Of a DNA stretch of 14,275 bases, positions 6,929 through 13,680 are shown in pieces. This DNA is from Pseudomonadota bacterium (GTDB taxonomy: Bacteria; Pseudomonadota; Gammaproteobacteria; Burkholderiales; Burkholderiaceae_D), in assembly GCA_023420795.1 (NCBI GenBank), contig JAEZVM010000273.1:1-14275 (forward strand), given 5' to 3'. A model generated the notes under the pieces. That model was not told the DNA's origin. It ran no database searches and was given only the letters and a program-made list of their open reading frames with translations. The translations under genes and the position numbers were made by a program. Each line of letters begins with the position of its first letter. The stretch's first letter is position 1.

Positions 6929-8016
6929 AGGCCGCGCGTACTTCTGCCGCGGTGCCTCTGTTCGGCGACAAGCCGCCGCGCAAGATTGCGCTGTTCCGCG
7001 CGCTGCAGCTCGGCGACATGCTGTGCACCGTGCCGGCGATGCGTGCACTGCGGGCGGCCGCGCCGCTGGCCCAGATCACTCTGGTCGGATTACCGTGGGC
7101 CACCAGCTTCGTGAAGCGTTATTCCCGCTATCTCGATAACCTGCTGGTGTTTCCGGGCTTTCCCGGTTTTCCGGAGCAGCCGCTGCACCTGACGGCGGTG
7201 CCGCATTTCCTGGCGGAGGCGCAGCGCCAGCGTTATGACCTGGTATTGCAGATGCACGGCAGTGGCCGCCTGAGCAACCCGATCGCGATGTTGTTCGGCG
7301 CGGAGCGCACTGCCGGTTTTTACCAGCCCGGCGACTATTGTCCCAACCCGCAGACCTTCATGCCGTGGGACGAGCGCGCGCATGAAGTGCTGCGCAGCCT
7401 GCAGCTGATGGAATTTCTCGGCATCGAGCCGCAGGGCGAGCAGCTGGAGTTTCCGTTGTGCGAAGCCGATTACCGCGCATTGCAGCGCAGTTATCTCGGC
7501 CTGCCGGCGCCGGGAACCTATGTCTGCGTGCATCCCGGCGCGCGGCTGCCGTCGCGCCGCTGGCAGCCGCGGCGGTTTGCCGAAGTGGCCGACCGGCTCG
7601 CCGATAACGGCATGAAGATCGTATTGACCGGCGCGCCCGACGAGGCGGCTCTCGTGGGCGCGGTAGAGCGTGAAATGCGGGTGCCGGCGCTCAACCTGTG
7701 TGGCAAGACGGAACTTGGAGCACTCGCGGCGCTGATCGCGCAGGCGCGGCTCGTGGTCTGCAACGACACCGGCATCTCGCACGTGGCGGCGGCGGTCGCC
7801 ACGCCGAGCGTAATCGTGTCCTGCGGTTCCGATCCACAGCGCTGGGCGCCGCTCGATCATGCGCGTCACCGGATGATCAGCGCGGAAGTTTCCTGCCGTC
7901 CGTGCATGCATCACGACTGCCCGACCGGCCATGAATGCGCGCAGGAGGTGGCGCCGGAAACCGTGGCCGCGATGGCCGCACGGCTTCTCAACACATCGAC
8001 GGGGACGCATGCATGA
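6925..8016 (+). CDS. Family 9 glycosyltransferase (ADP-heptose:LPS heptosyltransferase-like)
   Basis: This 363-residue GT-B enzyme has LFRALQLGDMLCTVPAMRAL near the N terminus; D31 sits where heptosyltransferases keep their catalytic Asp. VCVHPGAR (200-207) and VVCNDTGISHVAAAVATPS (around residue 280) are the donor-site motifs of GT9. GSDPQRWAPL follows. The C-terminal tail holds four clustered cysteines (C324, C327, C332, C338, pattern CRPC-N4-C-N5-C) with interspersed histidines. The start is ATG 6925, which shares ATGA with the carbamoyltransferase stop, and the stop in turn shares ATGA with the next gene. Family members usually add heptose to lipid A-core, but relatives in accessory clusters use other sugars. 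The donor here is not known. Confidence 0.92.
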   Translation: MKAARTSAAVPLFGDKPPRKIALFRALQLGDMLCTVPAMRALRAAAPLAQITLVGLPWATSFVKRYSRYLDNLLVFPGFPGFPEQPLHLTAVPHFLAEAQRQRYDLVLQMHGSGRLSNPIAMLFGAERTAGFYQPGDYCPNPQTFMPWDERAHEVLRSLQLMEFLGIEPQGEQLEFPLCEADYRALQRSYLGLPAPGTYVCVHPGARLPSRRWQPRRFAEVADRLADNGMKIVLTGAPDEAALVGAVEREMRVPALNLCGKTELGALAALIAQARLVVCNDTGISHVAAAVATPSVIVSCGSDPQRWAPLDHARHRMISAEVSCRPCMHHDCPTGHECAQEVAPETVAAMAARLLNTSTGTHA

Positions 8017-9062
8017 AAGAAACCGGCAGCAAACGGATTCTCGTGACCGGCGGCGCCGGCTTCCTCGGCTCGCATCTGTGCGAATACCTGCTGGCGCAGG
8101 GCCATGACGTGCTGTGCGTCGATAACTTCTATACAGGCAGGAAACGCAACATCGCGCACATGCTGGCCAACCCGCGGTTCGAACTGCAGCGGCACGACGT
8201 CACCTTTCCGCTGTATGTCGAGGTTGATGAGATTTACAACCTCGCCTGTCCGGCGTCGCCGGTGCATTACCAGAACGATCCGGTGCAGACCACGAAGACC
8301 AGCGTGCATGGCGCGATCAACATGCTGGGGCTGGCCAAGCGGCTGAAGGCGAAGATCCTGCAGGCCTCCACCAGCGAAGTCTATGGCGACCCGCATGTGC
8401 ATCCGCAGACCGAGCATTACTGGGGGCATGTGAATCCGATCGGCCTGCGTTCCTGTTACGACGAAGGAAAGCGTTGCGCCGAAACACTGTTCATGGATTA
8501 CCGCAGGCAACACAACCTGCAGGTGAAGATTGCGCGCATCTTCAATACCTACGGGCCGCGCATGCATCCGAACGACGGCCGCGTGGTATCCAACTTCATC
8601 ATGCAGGCGCTGGCCGACGAGCCGCTAACCGTCTATGGCGACGGCTCGCAGACGCGTTCCTTCTGTTACGTCGATGACATGGTGCGTGCATTCGAACTGC
8701 TGATGCAAAGTCCGGACGGATTCTGCGGCCCGGTCAACCTCGGCAACCCGGTAGAGCACACGATGCTGGAACTGGCGGAGCGCATCATCGCGCTGTCCGG
8801 TTCGCGCTCGGATATCGTGTTTCGTCCCTTGCCGAGCGACGATCCGGTGCGGCGCCGGCCCGACATTGCGCTGGCGCGCACCGTGCTCGAATGGGAACCG
8901 GAGATCGGCCTGAACGAAGGACTGGAAAAGACGATTGCCTATTTCCGCCAGCTGCAGCATGTGCCCGCGGCTGCGGGTTGGGAACGCGGCTTGCATGTGC
9001 AGGAAACAGTGGTTCTTGGTAAGGGTGTGGCGCGCGATGCGGCAAATGCGGTCAACCGATAG
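8013..9062 (+). CDS. UDP-glucuronate decarboxylase (UDP-xylose synthase)
   Basis: This 349-residue short-chain dehydrogenase/reductase of the extended type is expected to oxidise and decarboxylate UDP-glucuronate to UDP-xylose using bound NAD+. The nucleotide site is TGGAGFLG (12-19). Family-specific stretches follow: NLACPASPVHYQ, QASTSEVYGDP (S119-E122), the catalytic YDEGK (Y149, K153), RIFNTYGPRM and DGRVVSNFI. These match UXS proteins rather than GalE or RmlB. The core should end near residue 315; about 35 extra residues follow that I cannot assign. The start ATG 8013 overlaps the GT9 stop. It probably supplies UDP-xylose, or a UDP-pentose made from it, to the local glycosyltransferases. 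Confidence 0.93.
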   Translation: MKETGSKRILVTGGAGFLGSHLCEYLLAQGHDVLCVDNFYTGRKRNIAHMLANPRFELQRHDVTFPLYVEVDEIYNLACPASPVHYQNDPVQTTKTSVHGAINMLGLAKRLKAKILQASTSEVYGDPHVHPQTEHYWGHVNPIGLRSCYDEGKRCAETLFMDYRRQHNLQVKIARIFNTYGPRMHPNDGRVVSNFIMQALADEPLTVYGDGSQTRSFCYVDDMVRAFELLMQSPDGFCGPVNLGNPVEHTMLELAERIIALSGSRSDIVFRPLPSDDPVRRRPDIALARTVLEWEPEIGLNEGLEKTIAYFRQLQHVPAAAGWERGLHVQETVVLGKGVARDAANAVNR

Positions 9063-9098
9063 GGCACGCGGGAGAGTGATCCGGCAGAGGAGACCACC

Positions 9099-9320
9099 AT
9101 GAGACGAAACGATGAACGGTGGAAGAGAGATTCATCCGGCTGGAAAAAACTGCTGCTGGCGGCCGGCATGACGCTGTTGCTGTCGGCGTGCGGCAAGGAA
9201 CCGGGCGAGCCCTTCTCGCCGGGTTCGCCGCCACGGCCCACGACCGGCGATGGTCATGTAATGACCACGCAGTTCGACCTGCCGGCTCGCCCCGTCAATC
9301 CCCCGCCAGGCGAGATGTAG
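9099..9320 (+). CDS. Small lipoprotein, unknown function
   Basis: This is a 73-residue precursor. A charged N terminus with several Arg and Lys is followed by a hydrophobic stretch (18-28) and the lipobox LSAC, with C31 as the lipidated cysteine. Gly at +2 suggests sorting to the outer membrane. The mature part is only 43 residues, rich in Pro and Gly, and shows no domain. AGAGGAG lies six bases before ATG 9099. The gene lies 36 bases after the UDP-xylose synthase, so it is probably the next gene of the same operon. I do not recognise the family. Confidence 0.75.
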   Translation: MRRNDERWKRDSSGWKKLLLAAGMTLLLSACGKEPGEPFSPGSPPRPTTGDGHVMTTQFDLPARPVNPPPGEM

Positions 9321-9454
9321 GGGAGGCAGCTGCGGTCTACGCTGGCATGGAGCTTGCCTCGTTTCTCTTCGTGACAGATTCTTCGTTCATGTGGAATGCA
9401 TATGGAGCTTGATGTCTTTTTCGTTCGCCTTGTTGCAGCAGACGGAGGCCGGTG

Positions 9455-10105
9455 ATGGCGCGGGCAACCCAGGTTGAACCGGTCCGGATCGGATCGGGCG
9501 CCGACGCGACGGAAGGAATGCTGTGGCTGCCGCAGGAGCATGTAGGCGTGGTGGTGTTCATCAACGGTGGCAAGCGGGTGAATCAGCCCAACGATTATGT
9601 CGCCACCATGCTGCGCAATGCGCGCCTCGGCACGCTATGGGTGGATCTGCGATCAAATGGAGAGCCCGCTTCGTGGCAGTCTCCCGCGATCGAGCGGCTC
9701 TCGGATCGCTTGCATGCCGTTTGCGACTGGCTGCGGCAGCATGATGCGGCATGCAACCTGCCGATAGGACTGCTCGGCTCAAGCTACGGTACGGCTGCCG
9801 CGCTGCAGCTGGCCGCAGCGAAGGAATGCGGGATTTCCGCACTGGTATTGCGCGGCGGCCGGCCCGATCTTGCAATGCATGGCGTGCTCACAGAGATCAG
9901 CGCGCCGACGCTGCTGATCGTCGGCGGCCTGGACGATGGCGTGCTCCAGATCAACCGCGCCGCCTATGCCGCGCTGCGCTGCAAGAAGCGCATCGAGATC
10001 ATTCCCGGCGCCACGCATACCTTCGAAGAGCCGGGCAGCCTCGAAGTCGTAGCCCGTCTTGCCCGCGGCTGGTTCCTGCAGCATACGGACGTGGCGTATG
10101 CCTGA
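9455..10105 (+). CDS. Alpha/beta hydrolase (dienelactone hydrolase-like)
   Basis: This 216-residue single-domain hydrolase has a visible triad: nucleophile S110 in GSSYG, an Asp at D160 or D161 in GGLDDG, and H188 in GATHTFEEPG. The turn VVFINGGKR, after a strand at about 32-36, gives the oxyanion region. The compact form without a lid resembles the dienelactone hydrolase group, which includes esterases of unknown substrate. There is no signal peptide, so it acts in the cytoplasm. ATG 9455 is preferred over GTG 9452 because GGAGG lies seven to eight bases upstream. It follows the lipoprotein by 134 bases, so a separate promoter is possible, though I saw none. It converges with the CPBP gene. 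Confidence 0.85.
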   Translation: MARATQVEPVRIGSGADATEGMLWLPQEHVGVVVFINGGKRVNQPNDYVATMLRNARLGTLWVDLRSNGEPASWQSPAIERLSDRLHAVCDWLRQHDAACNLPIGLLGSSYGTAAALQLAAAKECGISALVLRGGRPDLAMHGVLTEISAPTLLIVGGLDDGVLQINRAAYAALRCKKRIEIIPGATHTFEEPGSLEVVARLARGWFLQHTDVAYA

Positions 10106-10127
10106 ATGGGCGGCAAGCGTGCCCTGA

Positions 10128-10865
10128 TCAATATCCTGCCGTGCCGGCGAAAACATGCGTCAGCGCATGTGCAATGATCGCGGCCTCTAGGCCGTAGCGC
10201 CAGAACAGATAGCCGGCGACCATTCCGAATGCCGCATTGCCGGCGACTACATATGTGATAACGGGCCAGCCAGGTTCGCCCGCGAGTGCGGCTACCGCAG
10301 GAAGATGCCCGATGCCGAACAGCAGGGCGCTCAATATGATGGCAATCACGAAAAGAGAAGCGCGCGGTACACCCATGCCGCGTTGTACGAGCCGCCACAG
10401 CAGCCATGTGAGAAATGACATCAACCCCCAGCGGAGCAGCAGTTCCTCCGTCACGCCGCCATAAAGCACCCGGGCAAACATTGGCAGCGCCACTTCTCCC
10501 TGCAGCACAGCAATCTGGTGTGGTGCGAAGCGTGCGAATGCGACCAGCAGCACTCCGCCGAAAACCGCTGCAAGCAGTGCTGGAACAAGTTGCGGTCGCA
10601 ACTTTACGAGCGCCGGCTGTGAACTGGAAAGCGCCTCAAGAAACGGCGCGTGCAACCCGACAGGCGGTGCATATTTCGCACCCACCCAGACCGCGAAGGC
10701 CAGCAGCAGTGCACTCTGTATCGCGCTTGCCAGCATCAGTAGCCAGAGCGGCGCTTCCATATCCTGGCCTGCAGCTAGTGCGGGAACAAGGGTATAGGCA
10801 ACGGCGACCACGCCGGGCAGGCCGGCCATCCAGAGAGGGAGAAACAGGCGAGGTTTTTTCTGCAT
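10128..10865 (-). CDS. CPBP-family intramembrane metalloprotease
   Basis: This 245-residue protein has about six to seven membrane helices. The CPBP (Abi/Rce1-like) motifs are present in order: EELLLRWG (E140, E141, R145), FGIGH (F183, H187) and HALTH (H233, H237). These residues form the metal site of this membrane protease family, whose members include CAAX-type proteases and bacteriocin immunity proteins. ATG 10865 gives a sensible first helix after MQKKPR, but its ribosome site is weak, so the exact start is uncertain. A palindromic repeat lies in the 191-base leader between it and the ferredoxin gene. It is convergent with the alpha/beta hydrolase, with a gap of only 22 bases and no clear terminator. 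The substrate is unknown. Confidence 0.85.
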   Translation of the reverse strand: MQKKPRLFLPLWMAGLPGVVAVAYTLVPALAAGQDMEAPLWLLMLASAIQSALLLAFAVWVGAKYAPPVGLHAPFLEALSSSQPALVKLRPQLVPALLAAVFGGVLLVAFARFAPHQIAVLQGEVALPMFARVLYGGVTEELLLRWGLMSFLTWLLWRLVQRGMGVPRASLFVIAIILSALLFGIGHLPAVAALAGEPGWPVITYVVAGNAAFGMVAGYLFWRYGLEAAIIAHALTHVFAGTAGY

Positions 10866-10927
10866 GTAATATCGGGAACGAGTGAAAGCCTCGATGAATA
10901 TTGAAAAGGCACTCAGGAAAATACCTG

Positions 10928-11011
10928 TGTCATTCAGCGCCCGTCTGAGGATTCTCAACCGTTCGCATAACGATCTCCACTGGAGATTCCTCACATGCGT
11001 TCGGAATGACA
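10928..11011. repeat. 84-base palindromic repeat with TGTCATTC ends, copy B
   Basis: The element begins with TGTCATTC (10928-10935) and ends with GAATGACA (11004-11011), a perfect 8-base inverted repeat. Inward, GAGGATTCTC on the left matches GAGGAATCTC on the right strand-reversed, and the right half holds ATCTCCA-C-TGGAGAT (10973-10987). It can fold into a long imperfect hairpin. One arm shares 16 identical bases with the copy at 5014. It looks like a small dispersed palindromic element, REP- or MITE-like, without coding capacity, in the gap between ferredoxin and CPBP genes. Confidence 0.7.
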
Positions 11012-11056
11012 GGCAGCATGGTGGACCTTGCTGGCCGGCGGTCATCCGGAAGTGCT

Positions 11057-11368
11057 TCAGACGGGTTTCAGGTGCTTCGCGGAAGGGACTTGGATCACCA
11101 CATCCGATTCCGCATGTGCGACACAGGGCAGGATGAAGCCATCTTGTTTTTCTTCGACACTCAATCCCGGCCATTCGATGCTGTAGCGGACCCGGCCGCT
11201 GACTAGCCGGCAGAGGCAGGTGCGGCAGGTGCCGTTCCTGCAGGAAGCCGGCAGGTCGATGCCGGCCTTCCTTGCCGCGGCCAGCAGCGATTCCGACGCC
11301 GGTGCATCGAAGCGAAACCCTGCGGGTTCGACGAGAACGGAGAAATGATTGTCTTCAGAATGGATCAT
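11057..11368 (-). CDS. Plant-type [2Fe-2S] ferredoxin
   Basis: This 103-residue single-domain protein carries the CX4CX2C...C pattern of plant-type ferredoxins: C43, C48 and C51 in CRNGTCRTC, and C82 in LPCVA. SLLAAARKAGIDLP before the first cysteine is the usual helix. An extra cysteine (C53) lies just after the cluster loop. It should pass single electrons in the cytoplasm, but no partner reductase or oxygenase lies nearby. ATG 11368 has no Shine-Dalgarno site; a strong hairpin ends seven bases before it. The gene lies 46 bases after the BamE-like gene. Confidence 0.9.
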   Translation of the reverse strand: MIHSEDNHFSVLVEPAGFRFDAPASESLLAAARKAGIDLPASCRNGTCRTCLCRLVSGRVRYSIEWPGLSVEEKQDGFILPCVAHAESDVVIQVPSAKHLKPV

Positions 11369-11375
11369 GGGTGTC

Positions 11376-11404
11376 GGCTGCGGGAAGCCACGCTTGCCGC
11401 AGCC
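11376..11404. repeat. Strong hairpin directly before the ferredoxin start
   Basis: GGCTGCGG (11376-11383) pairs with CCGCAGCC (11397-11404). After a single G-G mismatch, AAGC (11385-11388) pairs with GCTT (11392-11395) around a CAC loop. On the minus strand the stem ends seven bases before the ferredoxin ATG and no U-run follows. On the plus strand TTCTTCTTGCTT follows, but no plus-strand gene ends here. It may be a partial terminator, a processing site or a control of ferredoxin translation. Confidence 0.6.
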
Positions 11405-11414
11405 TTCTTCTTGC

Positions 11415-11987
11415 TTATTCCATCACCACCACGCTACGCGTGTGCGGGTCGGATGTCGAGATTTCCTTGACGCGGTTGTTGCCGTCGAAAATAACCTGGA
11501 ACTCGGCAAAGCTACTGAGCCAGAAACGCCATACCTTCGCATCCAGATTCGGGTTTTCGCTGCTGACCGGATAACCGACTGACATGATCACCTGGTCGCG
11601 TGTCATACCGGGCAGCAGGCGCGCGCTTTTGATTGCCTCGCGTATCTTGGCGGGATAGCCACCCATCGTCCTCTGCGGATCTGTCGCCACGATGTAGCGC
11701 TGAGCAAAGGCACCCATTTCCATGTCGCGGCTGTAATCGTTCCCGATTGCCTGCTTCTTGCCGTCGATTTCGACATATACCCGATAACGCCCATAGCCGG
11801 TGGCTTTCAGCGGTGTACCAGCGGGGATGATGCGCTTGCCGGCCTCGGCATAGTTGATGTCACTGATCCAGCTGCCGTCGGTGCGCAGGTTGCAGCACAA
11901 ATAGCCGCCTTCAGGAACAGGCTGGGCGAGCAGCGGAGTGGAGAGTGTGGCAGCAACTGCACTGCATAGGGCGAGACGAGCAAACAT
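11415..11987 (-). CDS. Secreted protein with BamE/SmpA-like C-terminal domain
   Basis: This 190-residue precursor has a clear signal peptide (MFARLALCSAVAATLSTPLL, cleavage near AQ-PV) and no lipobox cysteine at the cleavage site. The middle (about 25-110) is unrecognised, with two adjacent cysteines soon after cleavage. From about residue 124 the pattern LLPGMTRDQVIMSVGYP, then VWRFWL, VIFDGNNRVKEI matches the BamE/SmpA/OmlA fold (helix-helix then three strands). AAGGGAG lies six bases before ATG 11987, which decides the start. A promoter is visible at 12066-12094. The location is probably periplasmic. It may help in envelope assembly, but this rests on fold likeness only. Confidence 0.75.
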   Translation of the reverse strand: MFARLALCSAVAATLSTPLLAQPVPEGGYLCCNLRTDGSWISDINYAEAGKRIIPAGTPLKATGYGRYRVYVEIDGKKQAIGNDYSRDMEMGAFAQRYIVATDPQRTMGGYPAKIREAIKSARLLPGMTRDQVIMSVGYPVSSENPNLDAKVWRFWLSSFAEFQVIFDGNNRVKEISTSDPHTRSVVVME

Positions 11988-12065
11988 GAAAACTCCCTTC
12001 ATCTTGTAATTGTCGGATGTTCCTGCGTATCTGCGCGCCGGTGCGGAGGCGGCGGCGCGTTGGCG

Positions 12066-12094
12066 ATTATACAAGTCGGAGTTCAGCCTTTCAC
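12066..12094 (-). promoter_or_regulatory. Sigma-70-like promoter for the BamE-like gene
   Basis: On the minus strand GTGAAA (12094-12089) and a perfect TATAAT (12071-12066) are spaced by 17 bases. This predicts a start near 12059 and a leader of about 70 bases. The promoter overlaps the last bases before and just after the stop region of the upstream secreted-protein gene. Confidence 0.55.
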
Positions 12095-12108
12095 GGCCTG
12101 GAGTTTTC

Positions 12109-12678
12109 CTATTTCCGCCCGTCGTAATAGAAGGAATTGCCGTCCCAGACGATGATGTCGCGTCCACCGATGCGCTTCGGATCGGCACCGACTCGCCACT
12201 GCCGGTTTTCGACGGTATCGATCAGCACGATCGGATACGCGGAATCGCCGCGCACCCAGCGGCCCGCCTTGCCGCCGTAGGAATTCCATACATAAGTGCC
12301 GTTCGGCTTGATGATCAGATCGCCTGCTGATACGCCGGCGCGCACATGCAGCCAGTCGTAGCCCTGATACCCGCTCGGTGATGTCCATACCGCGCCTGGA
12401 ATACGGGTGCGCCAGACGCCGAAGAAATAATCCGGGCTGCTGGCGTCGGCGCCGGACGGATTGATATTGGATGCCTGGCCTTGCCGCTCAGGGCGGCGCT
12501 CCACGGCCGGTTGCGGCGGCGTGTAGGGCTTGACCTCATCGGCAACGAACATCGGAATGTCGCCGTTCGGGCAGCTGCGGACATTGTCGGCCACGCGCTG
12601 GTTGCCGCACATCTGTCCGGCTGCCGCATTCAGGGATGCCAGCAGCGCCATCGTTCCAAGCGCAAGTTTTTTCGTCAT
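12109..12678 (-). CDS. Secreted protein of unknown function
   Basis: This 189-residue precursor has a signal peptide (MTKKLALGTMALLASLNAAA, cleavage near A20). Mature residues C24 and C36 could form a disulphide. Residues 55-85 are rich in Pro, Gln and Ser and look disordered. Residues 86-189 are rich in Trp, Tyr and Gly: DYFFGVWRTRIPG, LIIKPNGTYVWNSYGGKAG, IVWDGNSFYYDGRK. This reads as a beta-sheet domain with repeated Gly-Thr-Tyr-Trp type strands, of a kind seen in small lipocalin-like or beta-barrel modules, but I do not recognise a named family. AGGGAG lies seven bases before ATG 12678; the longer frame from 12699 is less likely. It lies 20 bases after the GNAT gene. Confidence 0.75.
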   Translation of the reverse strand: MTKKLALGTMALLASLNAAAGQMCGNQRVADNVRSCPNGDIPMFVADEVKPYTPPQPAVERRPERQGQASNINPSGADASSPDYFFGVWRTRIPGAVWTSPSGYQGYDWLHVRAGVSAGDLIIKPNGTYVWNSYGGKAGRWVRGDSAYPIVLIDTVENRQWRVGADPKRIGGRDIIVWDGNSFYYDGRK

Positions 12679-12698
12679 GATTTTCTCCCTTGTTTGCA

Positions 12699-13193
12699 TT
12701 AACTTCTCACCATGTAGCAGGCCGGCGCCGGATACGTGCCGAGATGCGCCGCCTGTGCCGCATCGGTTAATTCCTGTTCGCGATAACCGAGCGAGCGCCA
12801 GAACGCGGCCGAGTTCTGGACCGACACCAGCGATGAATGGGACAGGCCTGCCCGTTGTGCGGCATCGAGCGCGAAGCGCACCAGCAGCGAACCGACGCCT
12901 TGCCCAGCAACCCGGCGTGACACCGCCAGGTCATGCAGGTACAGGCTGGTGGGCGAAGGAGATACGTCGAAGCTGCTGCCGAGCGGCGTGACCTTCCCGA
13001 GCCTGGATGGATAGCCGACCAGATAGGCGCAGGCGCCATGCGCATCTTCGGCAATCCATGCGCACGACGGCGCGATGCGCAGCCGGGCACGGATCGCTGC
13101 CTCGCTCTCGATCGCCTCGGTGACATAGCATTCCGACTGGATGGATAGCACCGCTGAAATATCGGTCTCGCTCATCAGGCGCAGGCTGATCAT
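12699..13193 (-). CDS. GNAT-family N-acetyltransferase
   Basis: This 164-residue GNAT protein has the acetyl-CoA pyrophosphate loop RVAGQGVG (94-101) after the strand LYLHDLAV (84-91), then a helix LLVRFALDAAQ. Motif B is NSAAFWRSLGY (127-137). Residues 1-10, SLRLMSETDI, are a typical first strand and helix for RimI-like members. The protein is cytoplasmic; the acceptor (a small amine or a protein N terminus) is not predictable. It starts three bases after the GlpM stop and is followed at 20 bases by a secreted protein, so it lies inside an operon. Confidence 0.9.
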   Translation of the reverse strand: MISLRLMSETDISAVLSIQSECYVTEAIESEAAIRARLRIAPSCAWIAEDAHGACAYLVGYPSRLGKVTPLGSSFDVSPSPTSLYLHDLAVSRRVAGQGVGSLLVRFALDAAQRAGLSHSSLVSVQNSAAFWRSLGYREQELTDAAQAAHLGTYPAPACYMVRS

Positions 13194-13196
13194 CTG

Positions 13197-13547
13197 TCAG
13201 GCACCCGCCGGATGGAAATGCGACCATGCCGTTACGAGGATGAACGCAGCCACGGCCCAGGCAAGCGTTGCTGTCAGCAGCGTGCCTGCCAGCGAAAAGC
13301 GCACGCTCAGCCAGTAAACTGCAAGCAGGTAAACCGCATATGGAATCAGCGACCACAGGCCGAACAGAGCGGTTGTCCGGAGATCGGCCGGCGAGCGCTC
13401 AGTGCCCACAATGTAATGCGCGATGAGTGCAAAGGTGGGAAACAGCGGCACAAGGCCGGCGAGGAAGAAACTCTTTGATTTCGATAGCAGCGCAATGATC
13501 AGGACTGCAATGGCACCGAGCAGGGATTTAAGAAACAGGGATGTCAT
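13197..13547 (-). CDS. glpM: GlpM family membrane protein
   Basis: This 116-residue protein has about four hydrophobic helices. The stretch FFLAGLVPLFPTFALIAHYI, then VGTERSPADL and LFGLWSLIPYAVYLLAVYWL, closely follows GlpM proteins of Pseudomonas and Escherichia (about 110 residues). In Pseudomonas GlpM has been linked to alginate production, but its molecular action is not settled. There is no clear ribosome site before ATG 13547, though a promoter lies about 40 bases upstream. It is the first gene of the GlpM-GNAT-secreted protein series. Confidence 0.88.
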   Translation of the reverse strand: MTSLFLKSLLGAIAVLIIALLSKSKSFFLAGLVPLFPTFALIAHYIVGTERSPADLRTTALFGLWSLIPYAVYLLAVYWLSVRFSLAGTLLTATLAWAVAAFILVTAWSHFHPAGA

Positions 13548-13588
13548 TTCAATGTGTAATGCTTAACTGCGTAGCAACAAACGGGGGC

Positions 13589-13617
13589 ATTCTACGTTGT
13601 CATGTTTTTTGCGACAA
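13589..13617 (-). promoter_or_regulatory. Sigma-70-like promoter for glpM
   Basis: On the minus strand TTGTCG (13617-13612) and TAGAAT (13594-13589) are 17 bases apart, matching four and five of six consensus positions. The start would fall near 13582, giving a leader of about 35 bases before ATG 13547. It lies in the 133-base gap after the four-cysteine protein gene, where GCGAAGC (13620-13626) and GCTTCGC (13647-13653) form an inverted repeat just upstream. Confidence 0.5.
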
Positions 13618-13680
13618 CTGCGAAGCGCCATGCGTAGTCGACATGTGCTTCGCTTGATTTTCGCTCAGCGCTCTGTCCCT

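Noticed and set aside
5435..7048. Long minus-strand open frame of 537 codons
   Set aside because: It lies opposite the carbamoyltransferase, whose family motifs are clear, and its own translation has no recognisable features.
9341..9415. Direct repeat ATGGAGCTTG in the gap before the hydrolase
   Set aside because: Ten bases found twice without further similarity or structure is too weak to report as a repeat.
10106..10127. Bidirectional terminator between the convergent hydrolase and CPBP genes
   Set aside because: Only a four-pair GGGC/GCCC stem is present and there is no T-run.
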